A DNA stretch of 5,974 nt from Methanobacteriota archaeon. Its GTDB lineage: Archaea; Thermoplasmatota; Thermoplasmata; JAUWGG01. The first letter of the stretch is position 1, and each line of letters opens with the position of its first letter. A program made the translations under genes and the position numbers. Positions 3,450 through 5,974 of this stretch are shown piece after piece. The notes beneath the pieces are model-generated. The model saw only the letters and a list, made by a program, of their open reading frames with translations. It was not told the origin of the DNA and did no database searches. The stretch lies in NCBI GenBank assembly GCA_030606525.1, contig JAUWGG010000073.1, positions 1 to 5,974 of the forward strand, given 5' to 3'.

Positions 3450-5974
3450 CTATTCCTCTTTTGGTTTTCTAATCACTCTCTTTTTTACAATGACTTCTTT
3501 TGGTTTCTTCACTACCGTCTTAAACCTCTTTTCTTCCCTAGGTTCAGGCATCTCCACTTCATCAGGTTTTGCTTCCTCTTCTTTCTCTTCCTTTTTTATT
3601 TCCCTTACAAGGAGAGTGCCGCATTTATGGCATATAGTAGCATTCACGCTATTCAAAGTTCTGCATACCGGGCATGGGACAGCGCCCTTCTTTTTCTTGT
3701 CTTCTTCTTCCTCAAGCCATTTATCGAATGTCACGTATGTAGGCTGTTTCTCCCACCATGATTGGAATTCCTCCTCTGTAAACTCATCACCTAATTCCTT
3801 CTTAGCCTCTTGCCTGAACTTATCAACAATGTCCTCATACTGAAGTTTCATCTTTTCTGCATAGTCCTCTACCTCTTTCTTTCCAGCTACAAACGCGACT
3901 CCGCATGAAGGACATTTCTTAGCATCTACAGGAATCCACGCACTGCATTCGCTGCATTTAGCTGTCTTTGTTTCGAACTCAACACCGCATTTTGGACATT
4001 TTTTTGTACCCTCGGGAATGAATGCTCCACATGCCCCGCATTCCACCATTTTCCCTAGACCGTAGAATTTAAGATACACGGAAACAGCGATTATTGCAGC
4101 CAAAACAAGGATAATTATTATTATCCATGTCCATAGCGAAATACCTAAGAAGGGTTGTTCCCACCACGAGAGAGGTGTTTCCACTGTTATTTCAATGTCG
4201 GTTGTATCAAGGGTTGGCATATTTGTGGAATGTGCTACTATTCTGTATTCTCCTGCACGGGAAGGAACATTCAGTGATAAGACGAAGAATCCTTGAGCAG
4301 TTGTAGGACCTGTAGTATTAGATGAAACTATCCTGTCTTCAGCATCATAGATATCATTACCGTTAATGTCCTCATACAATATCACAGTTATATTAGAATC
4401 AGCTATACCCACATAATCATCGGTTCTAACAGTTCCACTTGCATAGATCGGTAGTGCCCCAACCGTGAATTTATCTTGATCATTTGGGCTCTCCAGGTAC
4501 ACAATACCTGTAATAGCTTTAACATTGAATGCTACATTTACTGCATTGTTTTCTTCATCAATCTCATCTATCTCACTCTCGGGGTCTACCACAATAATGA
4601 GAGTATGCGCATAAGCACCGTGAACTCCTTTACAATCAACACTGATCGAGATGTTCTCTTCTGCTTCGATCAAAAGATCTGTTGCACTGCCTATCACAAC
4701 TGAACCGTCATAAAGACTCAGGTTTACCACTGCACTTGTCTCTCCAAGATTGTAAACTTTTACCTCTATAGTGAATGCCTCACCTTCTGTCACCTCAAAG
4801 AACGAATAATCTTGACCTAGGACAGCCAAGTCTGGTTTTGTTAGAACCCTTGTTGTCATATAACCGCGATTATCTGAATGATCATAATCACAGTTGTAAT
4901 ATGAGTCGTTAGCACTTCTCGCTACCACGATTATAGTATGTTCACCAGCTTGACTTGGAGTCCAATGCATGGAAGCGGTTACTTCACCACCTCCCAATAT
5001 ATCCATCACATCACTGCCAATAAAGGTCGATTCGCTAACCGTGCCATCGTAAAAACTTACATTCACAGTACTGGCAGCTGCTCCACCATCGTTATACACT
5101 TTTGCACTAACGAGTGTAGATTTTCCGTCTGTTATTAATTCTGGTGAGAAGGTGATCTCATCACTCACCCTCAAATCAGGCCAGGAGAATATTGTGAGAT
5201 TTGTATTATAGAGAATGTTGTTATTTTCATTTGATTCTTGTATTTTATTTAGAGGATCGATTAGTACGGATATAGTCGTTGCACTAGGAGAAGTAGGGAT
5301 CCATTGTATCGTAACAATTCTATCTCCTAGTCTTGGCATTGAGATAGATTCGCTGCCTATCTTATATTGTTCATATATCGATAATGGATATGCAGGATTT
5401 ACCTCTACTTTATAGATCCACACATCCACATTGTCTATATCTATGTTCCCTGCGTTGTGGACCGTAGCCCTAATCTCAAGTTCTTTATCATCTGGCTGTT
5501 GATTGCTCTCATGTTCGAGGATATTCTCACCGAAGAATGCAATGACCGAAACACTGAAATCGGGAGTAAGTTCAGAGAATATCAAGCTTATTTCAATATT
5601 TTGATCCACAACAATACTAACATTGCTGTCCGGATAATACGTCAATCCTCCTGGGTATGGATATGTGCAATTTCCAGTAACGCTGTAACTGTTTCTCACA
5701 AGTGCCCCGTCGGCGGTTATCTCTCTGCTTAAAATTCGGTGGATAATTATACCATCACTGTCGTTCGTTGATGTATGGGTATATTCTGGTAAACCATTTC
5801 TTTCGATGACCACAGTTACATTTGCTCCCCTATCGCTTCCTAATAGGGAACCTGCACCATCAATGGTTTTAACGGTTAACCACCAATATTCAAACACCTT
5901 TGCGTTATCGCTTACCTTCAAAGAAGGATAGGTCACATTTGTTAATTCTATGTGCTGATCGCCATCAAATTCTA
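3450..5974 (-). CDS. CARDB-repeat envelope protein with one membrane anchor and three cytoplasmic zinc ribbons, 5'-partial
   Basis: The frame is open to the right edge; 840 residues are visible and the N-terminus with any signal peptide is missing. The codon at 5936 is an internal GTG, with EFDGDQHIELTN before it, so it is not taken as the start. Numbered from that GTG, the order is a beta-rich region (1-122), three CARDB-type domains (about 124-250, 252-365, 368-473) marked by PDLxV openings, VYN(D/L)G and NNxxY/V ends, a further Ig-like domain (474-586) holding DINGNDIYDAED (523-534), a membrane helix (602-622), zinc ribbons at C633/C636/C647/C650 and C661/C664/C675/C678, an acidic helical stretch (683-750), a third ribbon C755/C758/C769/C772, and a Lys/Glu-rich tail. 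Lysines after the helix place the C-terminus in the cytoplasm. CARDB domains are cell-adhesion-like; partner and function are unknown. The stop is TAG at 3450-3452. Confidence 0.88.
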   Translation of the reverse strand, partial: EFDGDQHIELTNVTYPSLKVSDNAKVFEYWWLTVKTIDGAGSLLGSDRGANVTVVIERNGLPEYTHTSTNDSDGIIIHRILSREITADGALVRNSYSVTGNCTYPYPGGLTYYPDSNVSIVVDQNIEISLIFSELTPDFSVSVIAFFGENILEHESNQQPDDKELEIRATVHNAGNIDIDNVDVWIYKVEVNPAYPLSIYEQYKIGSESISMPRLGDRIVTIQWIPTSPSATTISVLIDPLNKIQESNENNNILYNTNLTIFSWPDLRVSDEITFSPELITDGKSTLVSAKVYNDGGAAASTVNVSFYDGTVSESTFIGSDVMDILGGGEVTASMHWTPSQAGEHTIIVVARSANDSYYNCDYDHSDNRGYMTTRVLTKPDLAVLGQDYSFFEVTEGEAFTIEVKVYNLGETSAVVNLSLYDGSVVIGSATDLLIEAEENISISVDCKGVHGAYAHTLIIVVDPESEIDEIDEENNAVNVAFNVKAITGIVYLESPNDQDKFTVGALPIYASGTVRTDDYVGIADSNITVILYEDINGNDIYDAEDRIVSSNTTGPTTAQGFFVLSLNVPSRAGEYRIVAHSTNMPTLDTTDIEITVETPLSWWEQPFLGISLWTWIIIIILVLAAIIAVSVYLKFYGLGKMVECGACGAFIPEGTKKCPKCGVEFETKTAKCSECSAWIPVDAKKCPSCGVAFVAGKKEVEDYAEKMKLQYEDIVDKFRQEAKKELGDEFTEEEFQSWWEKQPTYVTFDKWLEEEEDKKKKGAVPCPVCRTLNSVNATICHKCGTLLVREIKKEEKEEEAKPDEVEMPEPREEKRFKTVVKKPKEVIVKKRVIRKPKEE

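Noticed and set aside
3441..3843. Two + strand frames (106 and 132 codons) rich in Phe and Ser
   Set aside because: They are the complement of the Lys/Glu-rich tail and zinc ribbons of the CARDB protein, which explains their composition.
5934..5936. GTG as the start of the CARDB gene
   Set aside because: The frame is open for 12 more codons to the window edge, there is no signal peptide after this codon, and the protein plainly begins inside a folded domain.

Overview
The window looks like a low-GC archaeal chromosome segment rich in mobile elements. The archaeal reading rests on TATA-box promoters (CTTTATATA, CTTTAAATA), GGTGAT-type ribosome sites, short or absent leaders, TnpB-only IS605-family elements, and membrane proteins that end in cytoplasmic zinc ribbons. 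A CARDB-repeat surface protein with a zinc-ribbon tail would suit a Thermoplasmata-like euryarchaeote, but that placement is inference. No rRNA, tRNA or CRISPR array was seen.

Layout, left to right. Positions 1-118 hold the last 36 codons of a TnpB on the + strand and its IS605-type right end (element A). Everything after that is on the - strand. Positions 99-776 carry a class I SAM methyltransferase whose last codons and stop lie inside element A. Next come a small GYD-like protein (808-1062), a single-domain UspA-type protein (1112-1510) and an RDD-family membrane protein with a C-terminal zinc ribbon (1560-2156). A second, apparently intact tnpB (2230-3348, element B) follows; its right end lies only about 8 bp upstream of the RDD gene's TATA box. 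A 47-bp imperfect palindrome (3389-3435) sits between tnpB and the next gene and is either B's left end or the remnant right end of a third TnpB element. The rest, 3450 to the right edge, is one long gene, 5'-truncated by the window, for a CARDB-repeat, single-pass, triple-zinc-ribbon envelope protein.

How the genes relate. UspA and RDD each have their own promoter. The GYD and methyltransferase genes are only 31 bp apart and are probably co-transcribed. The block from 119 to 2214 is bracketed by two TnpB elements whose right ends face inward. The guide part of each predicted omega RNA would come from host sequence of this block: the methyltransferase 3' end for A, and the RDD promoter for B. 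No wholly new system is evident. The most interesting points are these junctions, the hidden TnpB-like tail at the palindrome, and the pair of membrane proteins with cytoplasmic zinc ribbons.
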